NCBI GenBank assembly: GCA_010015805.1
Contig: ML978134.1
Span: 186,001-250,000 of the forward strand
DNA from: Rhizodiscina lignyota
Taxonomy: Eukaryota; Ascomycota; Dothideomycetes; Aulographales; Rhizodiscinaceae
Direction: 5' to 3'
Length of the DNA: 64,000 bases
The notes beneath the pieces were generated by a model. The model was not told the origin of the DNA. It ran no database searches and worked only from the letters and a program-made list of their open reading frames with translations. Positions within the stretch are counted from its first letter, which is position 1. Each line of letters begins with the position of its first letter. A program made the translations under genes and the position numbers. Shown piece by piece: positions 1 to 10,591 of the stretch.

Positions 1-1
1 C

Positions 2-928
2 CCATTCCTTTTCAATGCTCGAAGCTGCAACAAATGGGCCCTCGATCGAGTCATACTAGCTGGGGATGCTGCCCACGTCTTTCCTCCCTTTGGGGGCCAA
101 GGCATAGCCTCTGGTTTTCGCGATGCCATTTCTCTCGCCTGGAGGCTTGTCCTTGCTACCCAACAAGCGTCATCAAACGGCCAACCTCCAGACTTTCGTA
201 GACTCTTCCTCGGGTGGTATTCGGAAAGAAAGCAGCAACTGGATGACTCCCTCGCTGCTACGGTCGAGAATGGTAACTACGTTACCGCAACTGACCCCCT
301 CCAGATTTTCATTCGAGACTGGAGTCTCTGGTTTATGCAATTGATTCCGAGCTGGAGGCACTGGCTTGAGCTCGGCGGCCGTCGAGATGGAATGACAAAA
401 TATCGCTGGGAGGCCGACAAGGACATGGTCTTTTTACCAGAGCTTTCCGGTGGCGTCAATTGTCCTCAGGTGTACTGCCGTCAGATAAGCAAAGATGCGC
501 GGGTGCAATTCACGGACGATGTCATCTTTGCTCACGACAAGGCAGCTTTATTCCAGGTCCTTGTACTCCTACCCGATATACATCAACTCGACGAAGTTAC
601 TGAGGCTCTGAAAGGAATCGAAGATGTATCCAGTTGCATACTAAGGGCAAATGAAGCGACTATCATTATTCAGTCGACGACGACCTTGCCATATCACGAA
701 GCTGATGTAGCAGTATATCGTCTTGCTTCCGGAGAAGAGTTTGCAAATGACGAGTTCTTGTGCGGAGGCCGACCCAAACCAGAAGGTTACGACCCGCATC
801 GGATTTCGAAGGAGGTCAGCGGTAGACGATATGTCATCCTCCGTCCAGATCGCTTTGTGTTCGCCGCATGTAATACGAAAGATGAGCTCCACGCCGCGGC
901 CAAACAGCTCGCTCTACTCGCTATATAG
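2..928 (+). CDS. FAD-dependent aromatic hydroxylase-type monooxygenase, C-terminal part
   Basis: The reading frame is open from base 2 and stops at 926-928, giving 308 residues; the 5' part lies outside the window. Near the start is GDAAHVFPPFGGQGIASG followed by RDAISLAWRL, the FAD-ribityl/GD motif of class A flavoprotein monooxygenases (phenol hydroxylase/PHBH fold). The last 150 or so residues, ending in a YVILRPDRFV segment, resemble the thioredoxin-like C-terminal domain of the phenol hydroxylase branch. The family uses NAD(P)H and O2 to hydroxylate aromatic rings, in catabolism or in tailoring secondary metabolites. No intron is visible in this part. The substrate cannot be read from the sequence. 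The next genes (esterase, NmrA-like, acyl-CoA ligase) suggest accessory metabolism. The family call is secure; the exact role is not. Confidence 0.85.
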   Translation, partial: PFLFNARSCNKWALDRVILAGDAAHVFPPFGGQGIASGFRDAISLAWRLVLATQQASSNGQPPDFRRLFLGWYSERKQQLDDSLAATVENGNYVTATDPLQIFIRDWSLWFMQLIPSWRHWLELGGRRDGMTKYRWEADKDMVFLPELSGGVNCPQVYCRQISKDARVQFTDDVIFAHDKAALFQVLVLLPDIHQLDEVTEALKGIEDVSSCILRANEATIIIQSTTTLPYHEADVAVYRLASGEEFANDEFLCGGRPKPEGYDPHRISKEVSGRRYVILRPDRFVFAACNTKDELHAAAKQLALLAI

Positions 929-1531
929 TATCAAAACCGGATCTCAGAAGTGAACAATCGATTGTCCCCCACGAAATGAGGCATTGATTGAATAAGCAGC
1001 CGGATCTTCGGCGGTCCAATTTCGGTCTCGGGTGTTGGAGTACTAAAGAGGTGAGCTTACCTGGGCCCCCATCATAAATTTCAACTAGTTACAAGAAGAT
1101 TGTATGATATAATAGAGAATTTCCTGATATGTAATAGCCAAACCATTTGATTCGATGCTCTCAATGCCCTTCAAAGATGCGATCCTGAATGGTTATTGCT
1201 GACATTCATATCATGACTGTTATGAGCTTACTTGGCAGGTCTTCCTTCTTTGGATGTAGATAGGTATGGAAAGATCTAACTATTCAAGCGTTTGCGGCCG
1301 CCTACGAGCTCAAAACTCGTGCGGAAACAAGCCACTCCCGCCGCTACAGTTCTTTTATCCGCACATGCATGTATATTCCTAACACTTCCCCACATCCAGA
1401 ATGCCGGAAGAAACATTCTGCCATAATTAGTTATATTACTTACAGGTAGTCAAAATGTCGATTTCGAGGCTGCAATACAAATTGCCAGCCATAAAAACAA
1501 GTCGCAGTCCACACCGCTGCTAGACAAGACC
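929..1531. other. intergenic, putative promoter of the carboxylesterase
   Basis: No coding sequence is supported here. An AT-rich CATAAAAAC element lies about 40 bases before the ATG at 1532 and may serve as the TATA element. Nothing else was recognised. Confidence 0.4.
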
Positions 1532-3222
1532 ATGGCGACATTCTCTTTCAAACACCCAGAGCTGGGCGAGATACGTACCCATGATTACGACGGGGTCCTT
1601 GAGCTACTTGGGCTTAAGTATGCATCTCTCGAGGATCGATTTGCACCGGCCGAACTGGTTGAGGCGACCTCTGGAGAATCTCTCGATGCGACCAAATACG
1701 GGCCCCAAGTGCTGTCACCTCTACAAGGCATAGATATAGAGCGCGGTCTCATTCAGCAAGCCTTGCCAAATCCTGAGTTTCCAGGTGTGTCCGACAGTAA
1801 TGGCTTAAATTTAAACATTACATCGCCCACTGGAGGCTCCAAGCTTCCAGTCGTGGTCTTCATCCATGGTGGTGCTTTCGGAATCGGTGCAAACTGGTAC
1901 CCTCATTATGATTTCAAACGTCTAGTTCGAATGTCAATCGAGCAGGGCATGCCTATAATTGGCATCACTATCAAGTCCGTTAATGATGACTTCTATTGAG
2001 GCGCAGGTCCTGACTGATGAGGACAGTTACCGACTCGGCGCACCAGGGTTCCTTTTCTCAGAGGAGATGCGAGAGGCGGGCTACCTCCCGAACAATGGTT
2101 TGCGAGACCAAAGAGTTGCGCTCCAGTGGATCAAGAGGTTCATCGCGGGCTTTGGCGGCGACCCCGATAATCTCACCGTGATGGGACATAGTGCCGGTGG
2201 AATCTCAACATCGTACATGCTTGGTTCAGACGAGCCTCTGTGCAAGCAACTGATCATCTTTGGGGGCAGCCCTCCGCTGCTGAAACCGTTTCCATTGGAA
2301 ATCGCAGAGCATTTGTACCAGCAAGTCACAAACGCACTTGGGCTCGGGTCCCTGTCTGCCCCAGACCGGGTGAAAGCCCTCAAGCAGACTGACGGTGCTA
2401 AGCTTCTCGAAGTAACCCCAATGTCGGTCCCCCTGGTTCCTGTAGTCGACGATGACATTGTCAAAAGCGTGCCTAATTTCGAAGCTGTTGCCACCAAGGG
2501 GTCTGCTGGAGCGTGTGGAGCAGAGAGGCAATGGTGTCAGGCCCTGATTGTCGGAGACAGTGCTGATGATGTGAGAATTTCCGCTGTTTCCCATCTTGAG
2601 GCTGGAGCTGACAAATCCCACTTAGGCTAGCGCATTTGTTATGATTCATCTAATGGGACGCAAAGCTGGGATCGGGTCTGCTTTCGTGGCACATGTCCGC
2701 AATAGCCTATCGTCCCAATCTTCAACCGCGGAGGCGCTGCTGAGGAGCTACGGCCTCGATGGCGATGTATCCGATGACGACGCGGCGATACGGAAACTCA
2801 TTAAACTAGGATCAGACCTCAATTTCTTCGCTCCAGCCGTCCATTTTGCCGCAGCATTCAAAGGCAAGAGCTACGTATTCCATTTCAACGAGCTGAATCC
2901 GTGGGATGGTCCGATGAAAGGTCTGGCCACACACATCTTGGACGTTGCGTTTCTGTTCCAGAATTTCAATGAGCGCTTGTCCGAAGAACAGAGGTCTACT
3001 GCGGTACAGCTCGGAAAAGATATCATATCCTTTGTGAATGGCGAGGCACCATGGCCTCCGTACAACACGGAGAATGGAGCTGGGGTGTATGCACACGGGA
3101 AGCGAGAATATGTAACTGCTGCGGGAAGCACTGGACGAGAGGATACCGTCTTTCAGCTCGCTGAAAAGGCTGGGCTTGACCAGCTCTTGGACGTTTGGCA
3201 AGCGTTCTTGTTCGGTGTATGA
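1532..3222 (+). CDS. type B carboxylesterase/lipase (cholinesterase-like fold)
   Basis: Three exons, 1532-1974, 2027-2570 and 2626-3222, give 527 residues, a usual length for fungal type B carboxylesterases. Intron 1 (1975-2026) restores the family motif ITINYRLGAPGFLF. Intron 2 (2571-2625) joins GDSADD to ASAFVMIHLM. The nucleophile elbow is GHSAGG in exon 2, preceded by the usual GLRDQRVALQWI and FGGDPDNLTVMG. The oxyanion-hole segment VVFIHGGAFGIG is in exon 1. I see no convincing signal peptide, so the enzyme may be intracellular. It would hydrolyse carboxylic esters; the substrate is unknown. It lies 0.6 kb downstream of a flavin monooxygenase on the same strand and could share its pathway, but that is inference only. 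Confidence 0.88.
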
Positions 3223-3335
3223 GAGAATCAAGAGCCCTGAGGTAGGCTACCGTAGCGTGGGCCTATCCTTGGGCCTCCATCGATAGCTGCCAGAAATACA
3301 GAGTTGCACCTCCGCTGTGGGCCTGATTCAGATCT

Positions 3336-4453
3336 CTACAATCTCGCTTCGACTCGCTCACCCTTTGCAATTCCTCCATCAACCCAGTCCTTTAATACCG
3401 GACGAGGCTGGCCTTCATATCCAACCTTCTTCATCCATTCTCCAACGCTCTTTACCCTCCCTGGGTGAATGCGATCCAGCATCTCATAATCTCTCCGTAC
3501 AAGCCCTTTGTTTCCTCCGCTTTCCTTGAACAAATTCCAGAAACCACTGAAGTTCTGACCCCAGGTTAGCAAGGTCGGATCCTTTCGATCCGTACCGATC
3601 TTGCGTGTCACAGCCTTCTTGCCCGCCGGGTAATACTTGTCCATGTATTCCTCTAGCGACACATCAAGATATTCCGCCGGCTTTCCGGTGACCTTCGTGA
3701 ATGTGGAGGCCAATTCTGCCCAATGGACATGTTGCGTCGCGACCTTGAGGTCCAGGCCATTCGTAGATGGATTGTCGAATAGATAAAGCCCATACTCGCC
3801 CAGATCCTCGAGATGGATGAGGGGCACGGCACCGCTACCAAGTGGTGCAACGAAGACGTACGGTTCGCCGGGTGCTTTTGGAGGACGTGGAAGCATAAAC
3901 TCGAAGAGTAACTCCATATATGGTCCGCTGGTAAGGACAGAGCTAGCCATGGGGCTCCTTGGTTGCGCGAGAACCCAATCTGGCGACGTAAGCAATTCCA
4001 CGGGCACGCTTTGAATGACAGGGCATAAAACACACCAGCAACCTTCCCTTTCCCATCGTAATGTCCGCACTTAAACCTCTCATGCCAACCGCCAAGCTTT
4101 GTCGAATAATCCAAACTACCCCAAACCCAGTGCTTCACCCCAGCTCGTACAGCAATCTCATACATCCTGATTCCCCAATATATCTCACCCTTTTCTCCCG
4201 TTACGTATCCATTCGTGTTTACGAACGCCCCGTGGACCCCGGAGAAGGCCTTGCGCAAGTCCGCTTCGTTGAAGCAGTCGCCGATGAAAAGGGAGACGTT
4301 CGGCCAGGAAGAAATGAGCTTTGCATCGGCTGAAGAATCAGAGCGTGTCATGGCTCTTACAGCATAGCGCCGAGAGCGAGAAAGGGAGCGGACAACTGCC
4401 ATGCCCTGCGCTCCTGTCGCGCCAATGACGAGAATGCTTTTGAGCGGAGACAT
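3336..4453 (-). CDS. NmrA-like NAD(P)-binding protein
   Basis: Two exons (4453-4036 and 3979-3336) around a 56-nt intron (3980-4035) give 353 residues. The N-terminus has a Rossmann glycine motif, VIGATGAQG, then the NmrA-like pattern of a variable strand (AMTRSD), GDCFNEADLRKAF and VKHWVWGSLD. The splice joins KGKVA to DWVLAQPRSPM in frame. NmrA-like proteins bind NAD(P) and act either as redox sensors that restrain GATA regulators or as reductases. The missing Ser-Tyr-Lys set of ordinary SDRs favours a sensor or atypical reductase. The start chosen, at 4453, sits directly before the Rossmann strand. The frame stays open further upstream, but that stretch does not look like family sequence. 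It converges with the carboxylesterase at a spacing of about 110 bases. Confidence 0.85.
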
Positions 4454-5529
4454 TCTGATAATGGAAGTGGCTGCAAGTGAGATAGAGAAAAGGGTATGGA
4501 AGCACAGATAATGATTACTTCGCGCCTGTGGCAAGAAATAACTTTGTGGAGTATTAACAAATCCAAGTGTTCTTATACCATTTCCACGTGTTCCACAGGC
4601 TGAGTAGTACTTAGCCTCACAAATGGCGACAAGCACACTACCATCGGCTTTTGAGGACATCTTGGATCACCTCGGGAATCTTGAAGATTACTTAACGGAT
4701 CGGCTGGAGTAACTGATCGGCCTCTCTTGACCATTACCTAGGTGTCACTCCAAGTTACTGGGAAGCCGGACGCGCTTGATCTTACTCCTGTGCAAATGAA
4801 TGGTTAACTTCGGTGATCACTCGGTGGTCGACGATAAAGACTCGACCAGATGCGCTCTGACTGCCTTCTTTGAACAAGCTTTTCCAACTTTGTTCGGTGG
4901 CTTTTCACTTCCTTAGCTCATCTCGTTAATCTCGCTAATTGCGCGTCGCTAATCTCGCTTCCCTACAATCCGGGGCTAACTCCTCCTTTTCGACGACTTG
5001 TCTTGTCTCCTCCTCCATACTCTTGTCAAACACGAGACTGAATTTCTAGGTAAAGGATGCAGTGTTATAGTATGCATCACACTAGCTGCGTTGAACAATT
5101 TAGACTCGTTTGGCAAGATACACAATCCCATTTCGCATGAGTTTCGTTTTCAATATTTTCAGGGGCTGCCTCCGACTCTAACGTAAAACGGCCGCGGCAC
5201 TGGGAAAATTCCATGTTCTTCTCACCGTTCGAAATAGGCTGTTGGACTCACGAGGAGCACACAGTCCTAAAGGAGATGATTATCATGCACTGATTTCCTT
5301 GAATGAATCTTGCTTGTCCGCAAATGTTTGCTGGGGCGGTTTATCTCAATCACTTCCGACTGACACCCGTCATATCTGCCGTCTACCGCACCATTTCACA
5401 ATATCCTCGGAATTTTTATACACTTCTTATGCTTTCTTTATTTCCAGTGTCATGGTGGCCGAGGTTTAGATTTGCGATTAATGATCATGCTTCTTCAAAT
5501 CTCGTCTCTTGCAACCGTGATTCTTTCGC
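4454..5529. other. intergenic region
   Basis: About 1.1 kb between the divergent NmrA-like and acyl-CoA ligase genes. Only short frames without family features occur. Around 4915-4970 is a small imperfect repetition of an 'atctcgctaat' motif. No other structure was seen. Confidence 0.4.
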
Positions 5530-7287
5530 ATGTCAGTGCAATTCAGCATGCCCGTGACATCTCCATTTCCTGATGTCGAAATTCCCGACGTTGACCTCTG
5601 GTCATTTCTCTTTGATCGCGAGGAACCTAGCAAAGTTGACAAACGTAAGTGTTCGCTGTTGAAACATGTGGGTATAATGCTAACACTGCGACAGCCATCT
5701 TTGTGGATGTCATCGATTCGAAGCGCTTCTTGACGTTTCAAGCCCTAAAACGTGCGAGCTCTTCTTTCGGTGCAGCCCTTTGTACTCAATGGAACTGGCA
5801 ACGTGGGGATACGCTGGGAATTTTCGGTCTGAATGACATCGACTATGTTACCGCAACCTTGGGTGCGCTATGGGCAGGAGCCACGGTGTCACCCATGAGT
5901 TTCACGTTCACTGCCAAGGAGCTTGCTTTCCAGTTAAAGAACTCTGGATCTAAAGCAATCATAGTACATCCTCATGGATTGAGCATTGTTGAGGAAGCTG
6001 CGCGTCAAGTCGGCCTACCGAGTTCGAGGATTCTGTTGTTTGGTGAAGCAGGCAGAAATCACGCCAAATACAAGAATTTCTCGCAACTCGGATGCTCTTC
6101 GCTTCCATCAAGATGGAGAATCGAACCCACGAAGGATGTGGCCCTTCTTATATACTCCTCTGGAACAACGGGCTTTCCAAAGGGCGCTAAACTCAGTCAC
6201 ACCAACGTAGTTGCAAACATTTGCCAACTCTCAGCAGCAGAAAAAGCACCCCCATCTCCGGGATACAGTCCTAAGCTCCTTGCATTCTTACCGTTTGCTC
6301 ACATCTATGGTGACATTCCTGCGCTCTGTTCGGTTTTTCGGCAACTGACAATCTACAGCTACGACTATGCTTATGTTTCTGCCATTAGTTTCAGGAACTC
6401 CGGTCTATGTCATGCCAAAGTTTGATCTAGAGGTATGCCTCAGGTCAATCCAAGAGCATAAAATCACTTACGTGTACATCGCGCCTCCTGTCGCTCTTAT
6501 TTTCGCAAAGCATCCGCTCGTTGACAAGTTTAACTTGACAAGTCTCAGAGGCTTCCTTTCAGCTGCTGCACCACTGGCTCCACAACTTGTCAAAGATATT
6601 CACAAGCGCTTGAATGTAACTACTAAGCAAGCTTACGGACTGAGCGAAACTGCTCCCACGGTCACAATCCAACAATGGCCGAATGCATTGGCTTGCAGAG
6701 GCAGCATTGGCATGCTTCTACCGAACCACACAGTCAAACTAGTCTCAGAAACTGGGGTGGAGGTACCACCAGGACAAACAGGCGAATTGTGGATCAAAGG
6801 TAAAAATGTGTTCATGGGATATCATAACAACGAGCAGGCGACTAAGGATGCATTCTCCGAGGACGGATTCTTCAAAACCGGAGACATCGCATATCAAGAC
6901 TTAGAAGGAAATTTCTGGATCACTGACCGGCTTAAGGAGCTCATCAAATATCGTGGCTATCAAGTAGCACCAGCGGAACTTGAAGCGACACTCCTTCAGA
7001 ATCCAAAAGTCGCCGACGTTGCTGTTTTGGGGATATACGATGAAAGAATTGTCTCCGAGGTACCTCGAGCGTTCGTCCAGCTTGCTCCTGGACTGGAACC
7101 GACGCAGGAGTTGGGCGAGGAGATTGCAAAGTGGATGGACTCACGAGTCTCATACACCAAGAAGCTGCGCGGTGGTGTACAATTCATACACGAGGTGCCG
7201 AAGAGTGCAGCGGGAAAGATTTTGAGGAGGGTGCTAAAGAACAAATACGGAGCTCAAACTGCTGAACCGAGAAGTGCAAAGCTGTAG
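5530..7287 (+). CDS. peroxisomal 4-coumarate-CoA ligase-like acyl-CoA synthetase
   Basis: Three exons (5530-5644, 5695-6309, 6359-7287) with introns of 50 and 49 nt give 552 residues, the normal length for the 4CL/luciferase branch of the ANL superfamily. Adenylation motifs appear in order: LIYSSGTTGFPKGAKLSH (P-loop-like A3), HIYATTMLMFLPL across the second splice, YGLSETAP (A5), GELWIKG, FKTGDIAYQD (A7), DRLKELIKYRGYQVAPAELE (A8) and PKSAAGKILRR with the catalytic lysine (A10). The protein ends in AKL, which fits the PTS1 tripeptide, so it probably acts in the peroxisome. The reaction is ATP-dependent activation of a carboxylic acid to an acyl-CoA; a hydroxycinnamate, medium-chain acid or other acid cannot be distinguished. 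The start is the first in-frame ATG; a second lies six codons later. Confidence 0.9.
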
Positions 7288-7794
7288 TAGCTGCTACGAA
7301 GATGTTAGTGTCCCGGGAAGTGGCGAGTTTGGGTGGGGTGGTACCCAATTTTAAGTGGAGTTGTGGGGTAAGCCCCTAAAATTGCTTGATTTTCGGGTGC
7401 CTTAATTGCTCCTGTGGTAACAAGTTCTTCACATGTGTATCTGTGGCGGTTTTTGAAGAATCCAATGTTGCATATACCGCCGAAATTTGATACATGATCG
7501 GGCTATATTTCGGTTCCTTCAATATTTAGAGGTCTCTTCTGACTGATGTCAAATGCCGTGGATTTGATGTCACAACGTCGTGGATTTAACATGGATGTGT
7601 CGAAGCTGCGGGGAATTTATGCTCCCCCCCTCATCCATCGCCGATCGGGACAGCTGTCAGTCTTATACTTCCAGTCGGACAACACCTATTCTCACTTCTG
7701 ATATACACTTGATGACAGAACGCCTCAGTGAATCCACCTAGAAGCTCATTTTATTTCCATCTCCGCTAAGAGTCACGAAGAATATCCTTTCGTA
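7288..7794. other. intergenic region
   Basis: About 0.5 kb between the acyl-CoA ligase and the alpha/beta hydrolase on the same strand, holding a terminator of the first and promoter of the second. No gene or clear element was recognised. Confidence 0.4.
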
Positions 7795-8574
7795 ATGCCA
7801 CCAAAACCTCATATCGTTCTGATCCATGGCGCATATCACGACAGTTCGACCTGGAGTCTTCTTGAACCATTGCTAAATAATGCTGGCTACGAGACTTCGG
7901 CACTCGATCTGCCCTCTGTGGGTGCCGAACCGCCTCTGACAACCATCGCTCCAGACGTCGAGTACGTCCGTTCCGTCATCACCCCGATGGTCGAGGCTGG
8001 TAAATCCGTTGTGGTGGTGCTGCACTCTTATAGCGGCATCATTGGCACCACCTCGCTCTCCGGCCTCACTGCAGAGCATCGCTCAGCCCAGAAGCTTCCT
8101 GGTGGAGTAACAGCTCTTGTGTATCTCTGCGCCTGGATGCTGGATGTGGGCCAGTCGACCGTGGAGATGGGAGGTGGCCGCGGCGGCAAGCTGGGCCCAG
8201 CAGCCGTTCGAAACGATGGCAAGCATTTGTGGCATTTGAAACCTATTGAGGCCTTCTATCACGACATCCCGAGAGAGGAAGCGGAGGCCAGGGCATCGAA
8301 ACTGAGGCACCATTCTGCCCAGACACTGCAGGCTAAAGTAGAGCATGCAGCATGGAAGGAGGTGCCAGTGACGTATCTTGTCTGCAGAAACGACGTAACG
8401 ATTCCAGCGGAGCATCAATGGGCATGTATTAAGCAGGCTAAGGGAAAGGGAGCACAGGTCACAGTGGCGGAATGTGATAGTGGGCACAGTCCGATGCTAA
8501 GCATGCCCGCACTTGTGTGTAAAGTAGTCAAAGGTGCAGCTGGAGAAGAATTTGCCCCAGTTGCTCGACTGTAA
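7795..8574 (+). CDS. alpha/beta hydrolase, single exon
   Basis: An uninterrupted frame of 259 residues, a typical size for the small EstC/salicylate-esterase-like alpha/beta hydrolases. VLIHGAYHDSSTW supplies the oxyanion-hole HG motif near residue 10. The nucleophile elbow is VLHSYSG near residue 80. CRNDVTIP and DSGHSPML near the end carry the probable acidic residue and catalytic histidine. The protein ends in ARL, which fits the loose PTS1 consensus [SA][KR]L, though ARL is a weaker signal than SKL or AKL. The preceding gene also ends in a PTS1-like tripeptide, so the two may work in the peroxisome on one acyl substrate; this is inference. The substrate is unknown. Confidence 0.85.
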   Translation: MPPKPHIVLIHGAYHDSSTWSLLEPLLNNAGYETSALDLPSVGAEPPLTTIAPDVEYVRSVITPMVEAGKSVVVVLHSYSGIIGTTSLSGLTAEHRSAQKLPGGVTALVYLCAWMLDVGQSTVEMGGGRGGKLGPAAVRNDGKHLWHLKPIEAFYHDIPREEAEARASKLRHHSAQTLQAKVEHAAWKEVPVTYLVCRNDVTIPAEHQWACIKQAKGKGAQVTVAECDSGHSPMLSMPALVCKVVKGAAGEEFAPVARL

Positions 8575-8980
8575 AGCCTAAAATGTACTGACAGGGATAG
8601 TTAATGTACGAGCAGAATGAATTTCGTTCAAAAAGCTAGGAGAAAGTCTCATTTGAATGTTCGAACTGTCTAAGTATGCAGACACTCGGTGACTCGATAG
8701 CAATCGGAGGCGTCTTCGTCCTCGCCCAATAGAACCCAAGCTCGAGGGTGACGAAATATTCGGCCGGCAGGCAAGCTGTAACGCCTAAGGAAAATCAGCT
8801 CTTACACTTCAAGGTAAGTAAGGCTATCTCTCAAAGCTCAGTTATAGATTCTTTAGAGTGGTACTAAACAATGGCAACCCAGTAAAAACCTAATACACTC
8901 TATTGATTACAGAGACTATCACTATTGTGGTTCCGCGTCTTGAAAACTGCAGGCAGCTTATTGGCCGGGTTCGAGCCAAG
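8575..8980. other. intergenic region between convergent genes
   Basis: About 0.4 kb that holds the 3' ends of two converging genes. No gene, repeat or RNA was seen. Confidence 0.4.
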
Positions 8981-10339
8981 TCACCCTATAGGATGTTTCC
9001 ATTGCTGCCAGGCAATCCATGCCTGAAAGCCGCTCAACGCGAGACCAATGAACCCGAGTAGTATTGCAAAAATCACGCCTAGCAACGTGGCGAGCATGAC
9101 ATACCGTTCACCACTCTTCCGTTGCAACCAGGCCTCAACAGCTCCTCGAGGTGGAGGGTTCTCCAACTCCGCATATAGGTCCAGTAATCTCTCTCTGAAA
9201 TACAAAAATCGCGGCTCGTAAGCGTATGGAACTCCTGTGCGGTCGAAGCTGAGAGTGTCCGGGTCAAAGTTTGCCGTAGATACAAGATAGTACAGGAATG
9301 ACTGTGACTTCTTGTCTGCCAGTGGGAAAAGGACAGTTTGTATCGAGTCCAGAACTTCTAGGCAGAGTTGACGAGGCAGCGCTCCGAGTTGAAAACATGC
9401 CTCCGCGTCTGCAGAAGGTGGCAAGTCCTTCGTCAACAGGAGGTGCTCTTTGAGAAAGGCAGTGTGGTGAAAAATACTAACGATTCGGTGTTTCCGATCA
9501 AACTTTAGATGGTCGTACAGACTGTCTGTCGCTCTGAATGATACGTGTGCGTAGCGCCTGAGCTTTCTTGCTGATATGGAATTCTTCAGATCATCTGGCA
9601 AGACTGATCTCCGACCACGATTGTTATGTTGAGCAGTTTGAGGGAAAATATCGTCAAAGAACTGCTTGACAGTATGGTCCGGTTTCCACCAGACATTAGA
9701 GAAACCTTGTTCCAGGTAGCGGAAATCAGGCTGTTCCAAATCACAACTGATCATTGTCCAGGTTTTGACAGCCATCGCAAATGCTTTATCTCGTTCCCAG
9801 TCGGAGATGTCTTGCTGTTTTTCTGCCAGTAATACAAGATCCAACTTGGACTTTAGCTGTTGCCTGGTCAACTTTGGACTGTCTCTCACGCACTTTGCGG
9901 CACGCTTTAGGTCTGCGTGCGATTTTAAAGCCGGTGCTGAGTGCCCATGAATTCCAGGCTCATACATTTTGGTGAATCTCTTGTAATGATTGAAGTAATA
10001 TTCCAGCTCTGCTTGTCTTCGAGATGGGCAGTCCTCCGTCCCACAGAGTTGTTCATTCTTGCAGTCCGAACAATATGTCCAATCCCACAAGGCTACACAA
10101 AGGGCCTTCAGATCTGATGCAGAGGCTTCGGGCATATGAGATCTAATCGCAAACATCATTAACAATAAATTGATCGCGCTATTTGAGAACTTGAAATGGG
10201 AATTGAAGGGAATTTCGATAAGAAAGCCCTGCAAGTACCGCGTTCTCCCAAAGGGCCTCGTAGAGTACTCCCTAAGCCCAGCCTCACAGATGGCTTGGGG
10301 GCTGAGCTCTGTGGCTTTCTCGGTTCGGGCGACGGTCAA
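8981..10339 (-). CDS. uncharacterised fungal protein with a C-terminal membrane anchor
   Basis: A single-exon frame of 452 residues. I recognise it only as the kind of uncharacterised protein seen in filamentous fungi, with no catalytic motif. Residues 1-60 contain GRTRYLQGFLIEIPFNSHF. A Cys-rich patch, YCSDCKNEQLCGTEDC, lies near residues 89-104 and could bind metal. The middle is mostly helical and charged. A single strong transmembrane segment, LATLLGVIFAILLGFIGLAL, lies about 20 residues from the end and is followed by the aromatic tail SGFQAWIAWQQWKHPIG. This topology implies a cytosolic body anchored by its tail. It is divergently transcribed from a Cys-type chymotrypsin-like protease gene across 252 bp, so the two may be co-regulated. 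The function is unknown. Confidence 0.8.
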   Translation of the reverse strand: MTVARTEKATELSPQAICEAGLREYSTRPFGRTRYLQGFLIEIPFNSHFKFSNSAINLLLMMFAIRSHMPEASASDLKALCVALWDWTYCSDCKNEQLCGTEDCPSRRQAELEYYFNHYKRFTKMYEPGIHGHSAPALKSHADLKRAAKCVRDSPKLTRQQLKSKLDLVLLAEKQQDISDWERDKAFAMAVKTWTMISCDLEQPDFRYLEQGFSNVWWKPDHTVKQFFDDIFPQTAQHNNRGRRSVLPDDLKNSISARKLRRYAHVSFRATDSLYDHLKFDRKHRIVSIFHHTAFLKEHLLLTKDLPPSADAEACFQLGALPRQLCLEVLDSIQTVLFPLADKKSQSFLYYLVSTANFDPDTLSFDRTGVPYAYEPRFLYFRERLLDLYAELENPPPRGAVEAWLQRKSGERYVMLATLLGVIFAILLGFIGLALSGFQAWIAWQQWKHPIG

Positions 10340-10591
10340 ATCATCTCGCGGGGCTCATTGACAGTCAATAAACCCCTGATCCAGTGTAATTCGGTCGAGC
10401 TACGAATCTGTCTGACTCGCAGCTGCTGAGCGCTGTGTGCTGCGCCCATTTGCTTTGTACGACGCGCCAGCCGTCAAATATCGTATCGACTTCTCCTTCA
10501 TCAAGCCCGTCAATCTTCGCGTCGTCTTCGATATGAGATTGCTCAATTCTTGACAAATTGGCCCTATACTTTGGCTGAAACTCCAGTCTGA
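10340..10591. promoter_or_regulatory. shared divergent promoter region
   Basis: The 252 bp between the start codons of the tail-anchored protein (minus) and the protease (plus) must contain both promoters, if the starts are right. No clear TATA box or repeated site was found. Confidence 0.45.

Noticed and set aside
1-9000. Secondary-metabolite gene cluster with backbone synthase
   Set aside because: Monooxygenase, esterase, NmrA-like and ligase genes fit tailoring roles, but no PKS, NRPS or terpene synthase is in the window.
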